Assembly: GCA_000733355.1 (NCBI GenBank)
Contig: JNVV01000002.1
Location: forward strand, 1,715,590 to 1,779,589
DNA: 64,000 nt
Direction of reading: 5' to 3'
From: Falciphora oryzae
Taxonomy: Eukaryota; Ascomycota; Sordariomycetes; Magnaporthales; Magnaporthaceae
The stretch's first letter is position 1, and each line of letters begins with the position of its first letter. The notes under the pieces are model-generated. The model was not told the origin of the DNA, made no database searches, and saw nothing but the letters and a program-made list of their open reading frames with translations. A program made the translations under genes and the position numbers. Shown here piece after piece: positions 1 through 11,026 of the stretch.

Positions 1-694
1 TGCATGGGTGGATGGGGCTGGGGCTGTGATGATGACAGTGATGATGAGGTGTTCTGATTTGACTTTTCTTTCTTGTTTTCTTTTCTTCTCCGAGGTGGAG
101 TTACTTACCCCCGCCGCGCCGCCAACAAGCAAACACGACCACCCTCCGAGACTCTCGCGCAGACCCAACGTTTGGCTGTCGTGGCAGAAAATGGCAGTGA
201 GAGGATTCGGGGCAGGATTGGGCGTGGGCAAACTTAGGCTCAGGCTTAGACTCGAGTCCAGTTGAGGCAGGTGGTTTGTTGAGTAAACTCCCCACTCTGT
301 TATCCTCCAGAAAGCCCGGTAGTGATTCGCACATGGCGCGCCCAAGACACCTAGGAACGGCAGGTGTGCTGCCCTTGGTCATTGGCGAGTGGAGGAGCCG
401 CGCATGTCAATGCGAGCTCCCACGTTTGGCACGAGGCCTAGCATACGGCATCTGCAACCGGAGTCCAGAGCCGTGTTTGTCCGAACTTTGTCTGGTGCAC
501 ACCCCTCCCACACACCCCTTGTTTGGTAACATGGGTTGGGACGGGATTCGCGGTATGGCATGCCGGCCTTCTGGAAGCCTGAAGAAGCCTGAAGCAGGGG
601 AGCACTTGCGTATGCCGCATGTGCTTGGCTAAGGGTGAAGGAGTAAAAGGATGCGAGGAATATCAAAACGATAACGATAAAAAGGAAAAAAGGA

Positions 695-725
<31 letters not shown>

Positions 726-913
726 TTGCCGAGGGATAGGTACCGGGATAGTGAGTGCATCCCGGAGGGCAAAGGCACCGCCCACATGGCTTCTCGCTGG
801 CCCTAAATGAAGAGCCGCTGGCCCGCGGGAAGAACAACGAGGGCAGACGTCCGTGATGATGGCGAAGGTGAGGCAGGAGTGCGGGTAGGTTACCAGCAGA
901 GGTAGGTACTTAC
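1..913. other. Gene-poor left edge with splice-like signals
   Basis: No convincing coding sequence. On the minus strand there are good splice signals: an acceptor near 177 followed by about 65 nt and a GTAAGT donor near 112, and an acceptor-like TCATCATCACAG near 27. These could be later exons of the transcript whose doubtful first exon lies at 914-1083, but I cannot join them in one frame. A run of 29 A lies at 694-722. Confidence 0.3.
694..722. repeat. Poly(A) run, 29 nt
   Basis: Uninterrupted run of A preceded by an A-rich stretch. On the minus strand it would be a polypyrimidine tract. Similar runs recur at other intergenic sites in this window (31053-31073, 33070-33090, 44993-45018), so it looks like a general property of the intergenic DNA. 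Confidence 0.9.
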
Positions 914-1083
914 TTTGACATCATGGCCTGGGTTGCCCGCCTCAGCAGATCGAAGTTGCCCGAGCCACTGGAGCCGCCGCCCGAGGGCGGGATGCTTGCG
1001 GCGGCGGCGTGGTCGATAGCGCCCGTCATGTTGTGCTGACGGAGCGCAGAGGAGGACGAGGAGGAGGCTCGGCGGATCGTCAT
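914..1083 (-). CDS. Possible first exon of an unidentified protein
   Basis: A minus-strand open stretch begins at ATG 1083, or at a second in-frame ATG at 1029, and ends at 914 directly before a perfect GTAAGTACC donor. The encoded peptide starts MTIRRASSSSS and contains a Gly/Ser-rich part followed by FDLLRRATQAMMSK. I do not recognise it. Downstream splice signals exist between 1 and 400 but no conserved protein can be assembled, so this may be a lineage-specific gene, a 5' leader exon, or not a gene. The donor is the main support. Confidence 0.22.
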
Positions 1084-4000
1084 CCCAGAGGAGACAAATG
1101 CCAGGCCTCTCGGCGTCGTCGGGCCAGCCTCGTCGGATGGCTGTGGCCTGCTTCGCTGAAGGTGCAGGGCGCGTGCGGGGACGGTGTGGCTCGCCGTGAG
1201 ACACAAAGTCGAGGACAAGAGCAGCCCGCGAGGAGGTACCTTACAGTTACTGGTATCGATGCAGTAATGGCTGGCGGGTTGGAGGAATTGAAATTGGGTG
1301 CCTGGGTGTATAGGGGAGGTGAGCGGGCAGGGCAGGAGGACGCAGACGAACGAGGGAGAGGAAGTTGAGAGCTGGTGGATGATAGACGGTGCGTGCGGCC
1401 GTGATTCAAGTCTGGCTGGCGGGCTGCGGCTTGGGCGCCTGACACAGCACGAGAACCCACGATCGACGGTGGGAAGCTGGGGCTCTGGGGCAGGTAGATG
1501 CAAAGGCGGCGGGCCGCACGCACAGTGTGGCCTTTGTTTGATTCGACTGGGGCGCAGCAAACACAGCACGCAGGACGGTTAGCGCTGGGTGCGGCAGGTG
1601 GGAATGGATGCAGGCCTGATGTGGAAGTTTAGGTATTGATTATGGATTGACGCAACGAAGGCAAAATGTCGACTTCATATTGTTGGTCCCCGTCTGACTG
1701 GGCGGGACTGGTGATAGGGCGCCTTCTGCCTGGGACGACGGGGCATTTGCCTTGATGTAGGGAGGAGGCACGCTAAAATTGTGCTCCTCACTGCACGGGC
1801 GACCACTCAACGCCACCCGCCAACCTAGCCCGTGCATTGAACCGTGCCGTCAAAGCTGCACCAGCTGTGCCCAAGGAGGAAGTCCGCCTGCCTACAGCGG
1901 AGCTCAAGCTGGCCAGGCACTTCCATGGATCCAATTAACACCGGGTTTGTCCTTGGCAGCAGGTGCAACACCCCAATGTGCCGCGCAGTCCGGGTCCGGG
2001 CTCTCGGTAGTACATGTCAGATTGATGCACATCGATGGCGACGAGATAGCTGTTACCTGTTGGTCGACTACCACCTGTAATTGATGACTGTCGGCGATGG
2101 CGGGCAGGGGAGGAAACCGGCTCGAGGGCATTTGGCACCAGCCGCAGCCACGGGAGCTCCTCGCATCATCAATGTTCAATGGACATGGGCTTACTGCAAG
2201 GCGCAGCTGTATCACCTAATTGAAATTCAATGTTATGGAGCTGCGGCGTGGCAGGAGGGATCAATCAATGGATTTGTTTCCACGCCCAGCAACCACAGGC
2301 TGGAGCACGGCACTGTGGAGCGTCTCCTGGCCACCAGACCGCTGAGTCGCGCTGCCCTGCCAGCGGCAATCATATCAAGGAGGCACTGAGGCCGTCTGCT
2401 TCTGAGAAGAACGAAGCCGACATATACCCCACTCCGTGCCAGCTCAATGGCGGTACCTGTTCATCCCATCTCACACACGGCCGGGAGAGCGGAACGAAGC
2501 CCGCCATCACGAGGTGTTGCGAGTCTCCGTCACGCTCGTTCCCAGATTCCCCAGCCGTTTCCGGGACGTAGACATAAATCAAATACACGCTACAGGCTAC
2601 ATGATATGGTCATTTTTTTCTGCTGCTGTCGCTGTCATATCTACATCTCTCTCTCTGGTTGCTGGTCCAGTGACCTCCCCACCCTCTAGACCCGGGAGTA
2701 TCCAAACAGGGTCATGCTGGCGGGCCGATTTGCAGGTTTGCTCAGGTTCTCACTCGATCCGTTTCAAGCCGTCTTCTGTCCCCGGATCATTCAGGGCGGG
2801 CTTGAGCCGCGGACCACGTACCTACACGTATGCAATGCAGGTCGCCTCGACAGGTGCCTTCGCCTGTCGTTCGCTCGGTCAGCAGTGGGAGGGGCTGGCC
2901 CGTGCAGCTTCTCCCGGTCCTGGTCTAGCCTCTCGTCCTCTGCGCCCTCGCTGCTGGCACCCCTCCATCCCTTGCAACATCCGGGCGGAAGAGCCCAGCG
3001 CGCCAACCAAGCCAGTTTTGCCTCCTGGCTTGGGCTGACAAATTCCACGTCGCAAGCTGAAGATGTCGACCAGTCAAGGGAGACCGGCTCAGGTGCTGCA
3101 GGCCAGACCCGTCTCTGCCCTGGGTGCTCGGGTAGCTCGCCAATAGCACCCGGCAGCGCGGACCTGTCGGTGCTCGAGAGCGTGCCAAGACCACGAGGAA
3201 CCACCGGTTACCGAGCTCTTGAGGTTCAGCGATCCGGCGCGTTGTGGCATGCCACGAACATGCCCCTCTCCTCACCGCAGAATCGCCGACCAGTGGTGGC
3301 TATCTATCCGCCGAGACAGCCGCGTCTGCATGTGCATCCCCGCGCTGGCCAGCTGAGGGCCCCGACCCGCCAGTTGGGTTTGCTCGCGAGCCTCTCGTCT
3401 GGAGTGTCACGATGGCCCGTCCCTGACACAGGTACGGGCCTGGATCGCGACCGACGAGGTACCAGGCACAACAAACATTCGTATTCCGAGTCAGCGTGAT
3501 ACTGATCGCTCTATTTCAAGCATCTTATATCAGACGCCCCGGCTGATTGCGTTTGCCATGTTGTACCGTGGAGATCGAATGCAGAGGCGTGGTGGCGGCG
3601 ACATCATCTCCAATGTGGCGGTCAGCCTGTGCGTTACTGCCATGTATCGATGACATCTACCGTGATACTCTCGGGGGTTCTCATCTTTGATATTTCTCCG
3701 TCTTCTCCTATTTTGTCCCCCGTTTTGTTTCTCATCCATCCACAGTGGTAACCGTGCTGGGAGCCTAACAGTTGATCCATGCCGAATCTACCCGTCCCTC
3801 CAACAAAACAGGCGCCCTCCGTCATTTGGATCTAGCACCCTCTAGCCATCCCCCCCAGCCTCGGCATTCCAGTAGTGTGCTTGCGCTTGTGAGCAGTCAA
3901 CGGGCTTTTGTCGCACGACCCGACCCGCCGGATCCGCGGTCCTAGATCCTAGTCTCGAAGTTGGCTGTTCGGCCGATTCTATATTTCGGAAACATACGCC

Positions 4001-4968
4001 CGAGTTACCTTTGTACAACCTCCCCTCTCTTATTCATTAGGTAGTTTCTCCCAAACGTCAAGCTCACATGTCTCCTAAGGTATTATTGCTCCACGGTTTG
4101 TCCGTTTTATGGAGTGGACGAAGGGAAAGAAAGGAGAATGGAGAAGACGAAACCAATGTCAACTTCCTATGTGCCTCTCGGGATTAGTGCATACCATTAG
4201 CCCGCTAGCCCCTCTGTATAACTGTTAGTTATCTTGTCACGGCCGGTATCCGATAGCGCCTATAGAGGTATGGACGAGCAACCGCATATGCGTCGATTGA
4301 TTTTAAGATACGGCTCGATGCTCGCCTTTGGATAGGCTAGCTGATCCATGATAAGGCGACCTGACAGATGGACCCAATACGTTGCGTGACACAACGAACT
4401 ACGGACAGAACGCCGGCGAGCCAACACGGCTATGCGGATGCTGGGTTTCAGTCATGTGTAACCGACAGATTAGGACTCGGGTGTAGCCCCCTTCTTTCCG
4501 GTATGAGATGAGCTCGACGGCAAAGGATCGAGGGAAGATAGGGATGCCAACGTCATCGAGCATTCACGCCAGACTACCTATGCATTCATGGAAACTCCAC
4601 ATGCTGCAATGCAGTGATACTGGTTTCGCATGCGGCACTTTGTGCAAATGAGTCTGGGCCGAGGGTCGGACAGGCACAAGCCACCGGACAGCTATGTTTC
4701 CCTCGTGAGCCGCACATCAGGTAGGCTTTAGTCACAAAGGGCACGACGGGCAGCAGACTGGCCGCTAAAAGCCACGGTGATGTGGTCATGGCTCAGACAG
4801 GAGTACGCGACGGAACATGTTCCCCTAAAGTCAAACTATAGTTCTCAACCTTCAATAATATCTTGGTGGCCGTGGAAAGCCAGGCCTTGCGGCGCTACTA
4901 CATGTTCGCGCGTCATCAAGGGGTGACGCTGTGAGCGGAGCGAACGACTCCGAAAGAAACTCGACGTC
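1084..4968. other. Intergenic stretch, no supported gene
   Basis: Open frames between 1.1 and 3.5 kb are rich in Ser, Pro, Arg and Gly, overlap each other on both strands and show no domain, signal peptide or consistent splice pattern, as expected from GC-rich noncoding DNA. From about 3.5 to 4.9 kb the base composition is less GC-rich and stop codons are dense in all frames. I see no transposase or terminal repeat there. Confidence 0.55.
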
Positions 4969-5340
4969 TCAGACCGGCAGAGCGGCCGCCTCGAAGATTT
5001 TCTTCAACCGGGCCTCAGCATCCGCTGGGAACCTTCCGGCGTAGGGGTTCTTGGTATCCTTCCGCGGCAGCAGAGGGTCGGGGTAGTCGGCTGTTGCAGT
5101 TTGAGGCGACGTCAGCACGAGCGTGAGAATGTGTTCAGGATGGAACCTCGCCCTTGCAGTTTCTTGGTAGCTCTTACTTGGGTTGAAGTCCTGGTGAACC
5201 AGCCGGCCCCGAGCATGGTCATACTCCTCCTGGGACTTCTTGTTGGTCCAGGAGCCTGGCTTGCCCTCACCTGCCCCCGTGGTCTCGTGCGCCTCATCGG
5301 CCATGGCCGGGCCGTCCGACATCAGGTCGCCGGAATTCAT
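4969..5340 (-). CDS. Small conserved-looking hypothetical protein, 94 aa, two exons
   Basis: The exons are 5340-5178 and 5090-4969. The 87-nt intron has a GTAAGAGC donor, a CTGAC branch-like site and a CAACAG acceptor. Its length is a multiple of three and it is open in frame, so reading through would give a 123-residue protein, but the signals are strong and the intron translation looks unlike the flanks. The spliced protein is hydrophilic, with an acidic N-terminus, a central NKKSQEEYDHARGRLVHQDF segment, a PDPLLPRKDTKNPYAG segment and a C-terminal helix (AEARLKKIFEAAALPV). It has no signal peptide, membrane segment or known domain, so no function is proposed. A leader intron upstream (acceptor near 5352) is possible. 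The gene sits alone, about 0.9 kb from the next gene, which points the other way. Confidence 0.6.
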   Translation of the reverse strand: MNSGDLMSDGPAMADEAHETTGAGEGKPGSWTNKKSQEEYDHARGRLVHQDFNPSKSYQETARARFHPEHILTLVLTSPQTATADYPDPLLPRKDTKNPYAGRFPADAEARLKKIFEAAALPV

Positions 5341-6249
5341 GGCTGGGATGTGGCCGTTTGGTTTCTGTAGCCTGTATCGGACCTACGATTTGGTTAATTT
5401 CCAATTGATCAATGTGGGCTTGAGAGTTGGTAGTCTGGTAGCGTGCATTTGGCAGGTTTTAGAGTCCAGCCCTGGCCAGGGCGTTTCAGGCAGGTACTGA
5501 CCACTGGGTTCGTGCCGGATCTGTCAAGTGCTGTCCGCCTGATGTGGGAGGAGCACGGGTATCTGGAGGGGCAGCCGGAGGCGCACGGTCTTGAGGGACA
5601 GCTGAGGCGGTGGGCTGTGCTAGCTGAGGACGAGACGAGACCAGACTGTGCGGTGTCTTCCACCAAAGACCCACGGTCGCCGGGTGGCAGGAGGGCCGAA
5701 CGTGGATCAATTGGTGATGATCAATCAAGTAGCGTGCTGCTCACAGTTGGGGGATTCGCCGTGGGCAAGCGGTAGCAACCGTCCGGCATTCGATTGAATT
5801 GATCAATCCATTGGTATGAGCCTAGTTGGGAACAGGGCCGATCTAAGTGATCAATTGATGGAGCTGCCCCCCCACGATGAGCCGTGCCGCCAACTGTCCG
5901 TGCACTCACACCACTATGCGAAAGTCCAGCAGCTAGAAGCCGCCCGGGACCACCTGGCGTAGGCGCCTGCGGACCACTGTGCTGGCTGTCAGCGCAAGCA
6001 CCACTTGAGCGCACCACATGAAAAGTTCATGTTGAGAACCGTCGCACCACACAAGCAGCAGGCGGCCAATTCCTCGAGGTGTCGTGCTGCAGCCGACGCA
6101 CTGAATTGCCATAGACAGGAACAACTCGGTCCTGCTTTGAGACTCAATTGCCTACTCTACATTTGCACACGGTCACGACTTTATCAGGTGCTGGCTTGCC
6201 TACCTACCCACCCGCCCTCTCCAGCTAGGTACCTATATATCAAGCCGCC
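5341..6249. other. Divergent promoter region between the 94-aa protein and the SUZ gene
   Basis: About 0.9 kb between two divergent genes. It holds several copies of ATCAATTGAT-like sequence (near 5404, 5710, 5800 and 5850). It ends with a CTAGGTACCTATATAT element at 6225-6240, immediately upstream of the SUZ-gene start. No coding sequence is supported. Confidence 0.5.
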
Positions 6250-7234
6250 ATGTCGCGACACAAGGTCCCAGACGCATGGGATGATGACTGGGAACCCGAA
6301 GCGACTGCGCTTCCCCCAGCAGAGGCCCCCAAGCCACAGGCAAATACCCGCATGACCAAGGCCGAGAGGCTGGCTTTACATGAGGAGTCCAACAGAAAAC
6401 TCTGGCAGTCGGCGTATGTCGAGAGGGCACCCCCCCAAAGGCCTTGGCCGAGAGACGACCAAGCCCGTTACCTGCTGACGCCGTTGCACTCTTCCCAGGG
6501 ACGCCCCCGACGAGCAGCCGCGGTACCTCCCCGCCACAAACCACGTCAGCCCCGCCGTGCCGACCTTCAAGCCCTCCATGAAGGTGCTCAGCCGCCGGCC
6601 CACCCAAGCGAGGGCGCCAGGGGCCGGCGGTGCCGGCGGTGCCGGCGACGACGATGACGACGATGACGAGGCGCGGCGGCTGGCCGCCCTGCAGCCCTCG
6701 CCCGAGGAGATCCGCCTGCGCCAGCAGAGGGAGCGCGAGGAGAAGCAGCGGCGCTACGACGAGGCCCGCGCCAAGATCTTTGGCGAGCCAGCGCCGTCCG
6801 CGAGGCCTAGCGCCGCTTCCTCGGGCGCCTCAACCCCCGGCGCCGTGACCCCTCCATTGCAGCAGCAATACCATCAGCACCACCAGACAGAAGGCGCCTC
6901 GGGCAACCCTGGTGGGCGGCAAGGCGGGAATCGCGGCCGCGGCAGGGGCGGCCGCGGAGGTTACAGAGGCGATAGCCGCAGTCACGACCGCGGCAACAGT
7001 AACGACGGACAGGTGCGTCGGCCTCCGGGCACGAGAGAGCTCTATGATCCAAACTCCTCCCCCAAGCCGCCACAGAGGCGGGGTGGTGGTGAGGCTACCT
7101 CGTCATCGGGGACCACCACCCCGCGCGAGGAGGATCAAGTCCGCCTCCAGGCCTTGCGCTCGCCCAGGGGACCCGACGCTGGTGGCAGGGGCGGCTTCGG
7201 GTTCGCCAGGCGAGGCGGCGCATCTGACATATGA
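6250..7234 (+). CDS. SUZ-domain protein with C-terminal RGG region, 299 aa
   Basis: The exons are 6250-6413 and 6499-7234. The intron has a GTATGT donor, a CTGAC branch and a TTCCCAG acceptor, and splicing joins Q-S-A to D-A-P in frame. The N-terminus (DAWDDDWEPE) is acidic. An Asp run precedes a SUZ domain at about residues 121-153, visible as PSPEEIRLRQQREREEKQRR followed by YDEARAKIFGEP. The rest is low-complexity: Gln/His-rich, then an Arg-Gly-Gly block around GGRQGGNRGRGRGGRGGYRG, and a Gly/Arg-rich C-terminus. SUZ domains are RNA-binding segments found in R3H proteins and other mRNA regulators. With the RGG block, the likely role is cytoplasmic RNA binding, but this is inferred from domains alone. 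It converges on NAR1, with 147 nt between the two stop codons. Confidence 0.85.
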
Positions 7235-7285
7235 CATCAATCTCATATGCTCTGACCATATGCCTTAACCATATGATTTCATATG
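7228..7285. repeat. Cluster of five CATATG hexamers
   Basis: CATATG occurs at 7228, 7244, 7257, 7270 and 7280. The first overlaps the stop codon of the SUZ gene and the rest lie in the 147-nt gap before the NAR1 stop. Each hexamer is palindromic, so the cluster reads the same on both strands and lies in both predicted 3' regions. Confidence 0.8.
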
Positions 7286-7381
7286 ATGTGCGCTTCGTAC
7301 GCCATGCTGCCATGGTTTACTCTCTGTCAAGGGTGGCCGAGCCGGGTCGACGGGCATCTCCACCAACCGCTTTCCCGAACA

Positions 7382-9196
7382 TCACCAGCCTCCTCCTATC
7401 TTTCCGGCTAGCTGAACTACCCTCTCGCTATCACTAATGGTGTTCTTGCCAACGTCGCTGATCACCTCGCGATAGCTGGTGAACGCAAGCTTGTCCAGGC
7501 CCATGCCGGTGATTCCCGACCAATGCGCCAGGACATTTCGCACAGACGATTGGCTGATCCCGTCGACCAATCCGGAATTCCCAGACGTACCGCTGCCGTC
7601 TGCCCCGTGACTGGGTGACCTGGCTAGCTCTTCGTCCGCATCACTAGCCGTCGAGTCTTCAGCCGAGAAGTATGCCTCGTCCACTTCAGCCAGAAACTGC
7701 TTCTGCGCCTGTGGGCCTGGTTTCCCAGGGAATCCCCTTCGGGTCGCAACCACCTGATCGTCTGCCTTCACCTGGCCGCCGCCGTTGGTGCAGCCTCCAG
7801 GGCACGCCATGACCTCGACATATGCGTGCTCTATCCCCCCGACTCCCCCGCCCCCGGCCCCGCTCCGGCCCGTCGGCACTCTCCTGGCACTACCAAAGGG
7901 CTTACCCCCCGGCATACGCGACGGCCTAGCCGGCTTCAGTTTTCGGACGAGGTTCTGGATGTTGCGGAAGCCATAGTACCTTGCTGCTCGGAACAGAGTC
8001 TCGCCGGAGGCTGCCACGACAGTATACTCGACCACGTCCACATTCCTGCCTCTGGCGGTCTCGAGCCTGGAGCCTGCGTGTGTCGAGAGCACGTCCTGCA
8101 GGATGTGATGAAGGTTCCCGCCGGAGCTACCCGCGGCCGGCAATGGCCTCTGTCTGCGGCGCGGTGGGAAGAAAAAGGCATTGATGTTGGTGTCGGGAAA
8201 CGGTTGCTGATGCAACGGAGAGGCGGACAGACTAAAAAAGTCGACACTCCTCGACTCAGTGAGCATGAATATCTCCTTGCTGGTTATGACGCAGTCCACG
8301 TCGCGCGCGCCCCGACCTGGCGTGCCATCCCCGGCCCAGACCGCATCTGTCAGCTCCTCGCGGCTAGCCTCAAGCTTCTTGTCGAAACAAGGCATGATGG
8401 AAAGATGCCATATGCGGTCGGGTGGGATACTGAGCACGCAGCTCAGTGTCGTCTTGATCAGCGTGCCAGTCAGGGCCTGCGGGGACTTGATATGCGACAG
8501 ATGGGGTAGGACGTGCGGGTGCGTCTTCTCTGCATAGCACACCCAACCGGGGCACGATGCTGTAAGGATGGGCTTCTTAGTTGAGGCCGCGTCGCCCGCC
8601 TGGCTGCGCCCGAGGACTTCGTCTGCGCCCAGAAGCAGGCAGGCCTCGCGCGCAGCATTGGTGTCGACGACCCACGCGAACCGATTCCCCCACTTGCCAC
8701 CAGCCATCAGTCCCTCTGGCCCCATCAACAGCCTATCTAGCATGCGGCCGGCCCGGCTCTCGGACACCCCCGGGCCGCAGGCGGCAGCCAGACTCGCCCT
8801 CGACTGGGGCGACACGCTGGCAACGAAGAGGCGACGCGCCGGATCCTCGAGCCCGTCGACCGAAAAGCGACCTTGGGCGTCCGGTCCTCGGACTTGCAGC
8901 GTGGGCGCCGAGTCCAGAACGCTGAGCAGCTCCGAGTGGCTTTGCAGGCTAACCAGGACGGCCTCGGCCGATGTGACGCAGCCAGAGCAGGCGAGACAGT
9001 CGGTCAGGGATATCTGGGCGGGCGCGCCTGCCCCTGCTGATGATGCGGCGCCTGGCTGGCCATCTAGTATAACCTCGTGCTCGAGGGTCGGGTCGGCGGC
9101 GGGCTGGTCGGGTGGCAGGGTCTCGACGGGCTTGATGCAGGCGACGCCAGGGCTGATGAAGTCGTTGAGGTCGTCGACCGAGAGGATCGCGCTCAT
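7382..9196 (-). CDS. Cytosolic Fe-S cluster assembly factor NAR1, 604 aa
   Basis: Single-exon gene. NAR1 is the [Fe]-hydrogenase-like scaffold of the cytosolic iron-sulfur assembly machinery and links early Fe-S synthesis to the targeting complex. The N-terminus MSAILSVDDLNDFISP carries C20, followed by C67, C70 and C73 in DCLACSGC, the expected ligands of the N-terminal [4Fe-4S] cluster. The hydrogenase-like core shows TASCPGW (C215), LSIMPCFDKKLEASR (C270), DCVITSKE and EVMACPGGCTNGGGQ (C465, C469), which match the second cluster site. Length is close to that of filamentous-fungal NAR1 proteins. It faces the four-helix protein gene across a 1 kb divergent region and converges on the SUZ gene. 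Family assignment is firm; the role is taken from the family. Confidence 0.96.
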   Translation of the reverse strand: MSAILSVDDLNDFISPGVACIKPVETLPPDQPAADPTLEHEVILDGQPGAASSAGAGAPAQISLTDCLACSGCVTSAEAVLVSLQSHSELLSVLDSAPTLQVRGPDAQGRFSVDGLEDPARRLFVASVSPQSRASLAAACGPGVSESRAGRMLDRLLMGPEGLMAGGKWGNRFAWVVDTNAAREACLLLGADEVLGRSQAGDAASTKKPILTASCPGWVCYAEKTHPHVLPHLSHIKSPQALTGTLIKTTLSCVLSIPPDRIWHLSIMPCFDKKLEASREELTDAVWAGDGTPGRGARDVDCVITSKEIFMLTESRSVDFFSLSASPLHQQPFPDTNINAFFFPPRRRQRPLPAAGSSGGNLHHILQDVLSTHAGSRLETARGRNVDVVEYTVVAASGETLFRAARYYGFRNIQNLVRKLKPARPSRMPGGKPFGSARRVPTGRSGAGGGGVGGIEHAYVEVMACPGGCTNGGGQVKADDQVVATRRGFPGKPGPQAQKQFLAEVDEAYFSAEDSTASDADEELARSPSHGADGSGTSGNSGLVDGISQSSVRNVLAHWSGITGMGLDKLAFTSYREVISDVGKNTISDSERVVQLAGKIGGGW

Positions 9197-10200
9197 TTTG
9201 ACCGTCTCGCGCCCTCGGCGGCCGGGAGATGTGAGCGTGGAATGGCTTTTGGTAGCGGCGGGTCGCGTTCTGTGCCGGCCGTGAGTCGATTTGAAGGGGA
9301 TGGCGAAGTGGGGGTTTTCGAGATGCGGCTCGCGTCGGCTGCTGAATTGTTGGATTGTTTCTTTCTCCTCCTCAAGATGGCACTGAGAGTCTGAAGGTAT
9401 AACCTAGGCCAATTGCTACTCTCGTAAAGGAGAACTGAAGATAATAATTACGTTAGATAGAGGAGCGAGAGCCAGAGAGGGGGGGCGCGAAGTGGAAGAC
9501 TGGGAAATGCGGACCTGACAAATCTCTCAAAGCACGCGCCGAGCCTGGGACCGTTCTTATCGACAAGTTTTGTTCACCATGTCGCCGGAGATGCAGCGTC
9601 CTCCATGCGAGCGAGATCGGCGCTGCCGGGTGGGTGGGTGGTGGCGGGATTTCTAGAACGACAGGGCGTGCACGTGAGTGGGGGTGCCTGCCTGCTCGGC
9701 CTGTCGGAGGCGCTGGATTACCTAGCTCGTTCACGATTAAAAAAATGGCACTCCATTTCCTCAATTCATTTCCTGCATCTTTTCCCTCCATTTTTGTTTT
9801 TAATGCTTTTTTCTTCTCTTCTTTTTCCTATTTCTATACCCTTTCCTATTCCACATTCTTTCCTGTTTCTATATCTTTTCCCGTTCCTGGATCATATTCG
9901 TGCCTTCCTACCTATCTTTACTAGCGCTGGCGCCAGCAGGTGAGAGGTGCCAACTTTTTTGTCGTGGACGAGCTTAGTCGTGTACTCAGTGGCGATGACG
10001 TAACCTCTTTCGTGGCCTCACTCCTCTCGTGCTGTGCTGTGCTTTTATCCATTGAGGTCTGCGCCGCCGAGGTTTCTTAACTGTCGCTACTCGTTATTCA
10101 TACTCCTACCGCTAATTAACCAGACCCAAGATTTGGTGTCTTTGAGCCTAAGCCAACCAACTGCTTGTGCTCTTATCTCTTTGTAAGGAACAGTAGAGAG
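9197..10200. other. Divergent promoter region of NAR1 and the four-helix membrane protein
   Basis: No gene supported. A strongly T/C-rich stretch on the plus strand (about 9760-9900, many TTTCC and CTTTT words) precedes the membrane-protein gene and may be its promoter or leader polypyrimidine tract. A poly(A) run of at least five bases within AAAAAATGG lies near 9740. Confidence 0.5.
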
Positions 10201-11026
10201 ATGGAGGTATGCCCGTCGCACCCGTCATCGCCCGCCCCTCGACCAGTGATAGTCCGCCTTCACATGTAACTAACATCCATTTCACCTACCTACCGCTCCA
10301 GGCCATCTCGGCATACAGCTTTGGCAGTCTTGCCTGGCTGGGACTGCAGTCGGCTCCACTTCTACTGTGGCCATCCTTCATCAGCTCCCTACTCAGTCCC
10401 GATTACACACCTGCCAATGGTATGAAAAAAGTAACTACCCGGGTGAGGGCTATAAGATGTGTGGGCGTGTGAGCTAACGTCACTGTGCAGCCGCCGAGAT
10501 TTACTTTGCCCGCCAGCTCGGGCTCGCTCAGCTGGGCGTGGGACTGCTGACCGTGGTTCTCTCAGGGGCTCTACCCCTGACCTCCATGGCGGATGGTAAG
10601 GGCCCAAGGTGTTTGCTACCGTTAACCACCCATACCACGTAAAGCTGATGAAGCCGTGCTTCCCAGCCACAGATCCCGAGGGCTCTGTCTCTCCTTATGC
10701 CGACGCCGTTGTGCTCGTGTCAACGCTCGTGAGTGATGTGCTCCCATACATCCTAAGCGGACGGGGGAAATCGGAACTAATACCACAACGATTGCACACA
10801 GTACCATGCCGCTTCGGCGTTTTACAGCTACCTGCGGTTCTACTCCAGCGGCGAGACGGGCTTTGCGCTGGGCGTGGTGGGCAGTTCGGCCCTGGCCGCC
10901 TTTGGGCTCTGGTGTCTCATGTTTGCCGGCGACAAGGGGAGGAGGAGCAAACGCACCGGCGCTGACAAGAGGACGAGCGGGTTCCCCTTCCGGAATGTAG
11001 AGGCGGACAAGAGGAAGGGTCGCTAG
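10201..11026 (+). CDS. Conserved fungal four-helix membrane protein, 171 aa, five exons
   Basis: The exons are 10201-10206, 10302-10419, 10491-10595, 10667-10728 and 10802-11026. The first carries only ATG GAG. All four introns have canonical ends, and CTAAC-like branch sites are visible in the first two. Joined, they give one frame ending in TAG. The protein has four hydrophobic segments: near residues 5-33 (ISAYSFGSLAWLGLQSAP onward), LAQLGVGLLTVVLSGALPL, DAVVLVSTLYHAASAFYSYL and ALGVVGSSALAAFGLWCLMF. A basic C-terminal tail contains RRSKRTGADKRTSGFPFRN. The tail motif and helix layout resemble an uncharacterised family seen widely in ascomycetes; I know no function. Four short introns in 0.8 kb suggest a well-spliced conserved gene. 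Confidence 0.85.

Noticed and set aside
2714..3499. 261-codon plus-strand open frame
   Set aside because: Ser/Arg/Pro-rich without a domain, overlapped by open frames on both strands and lacking codon-bias signs of coding.
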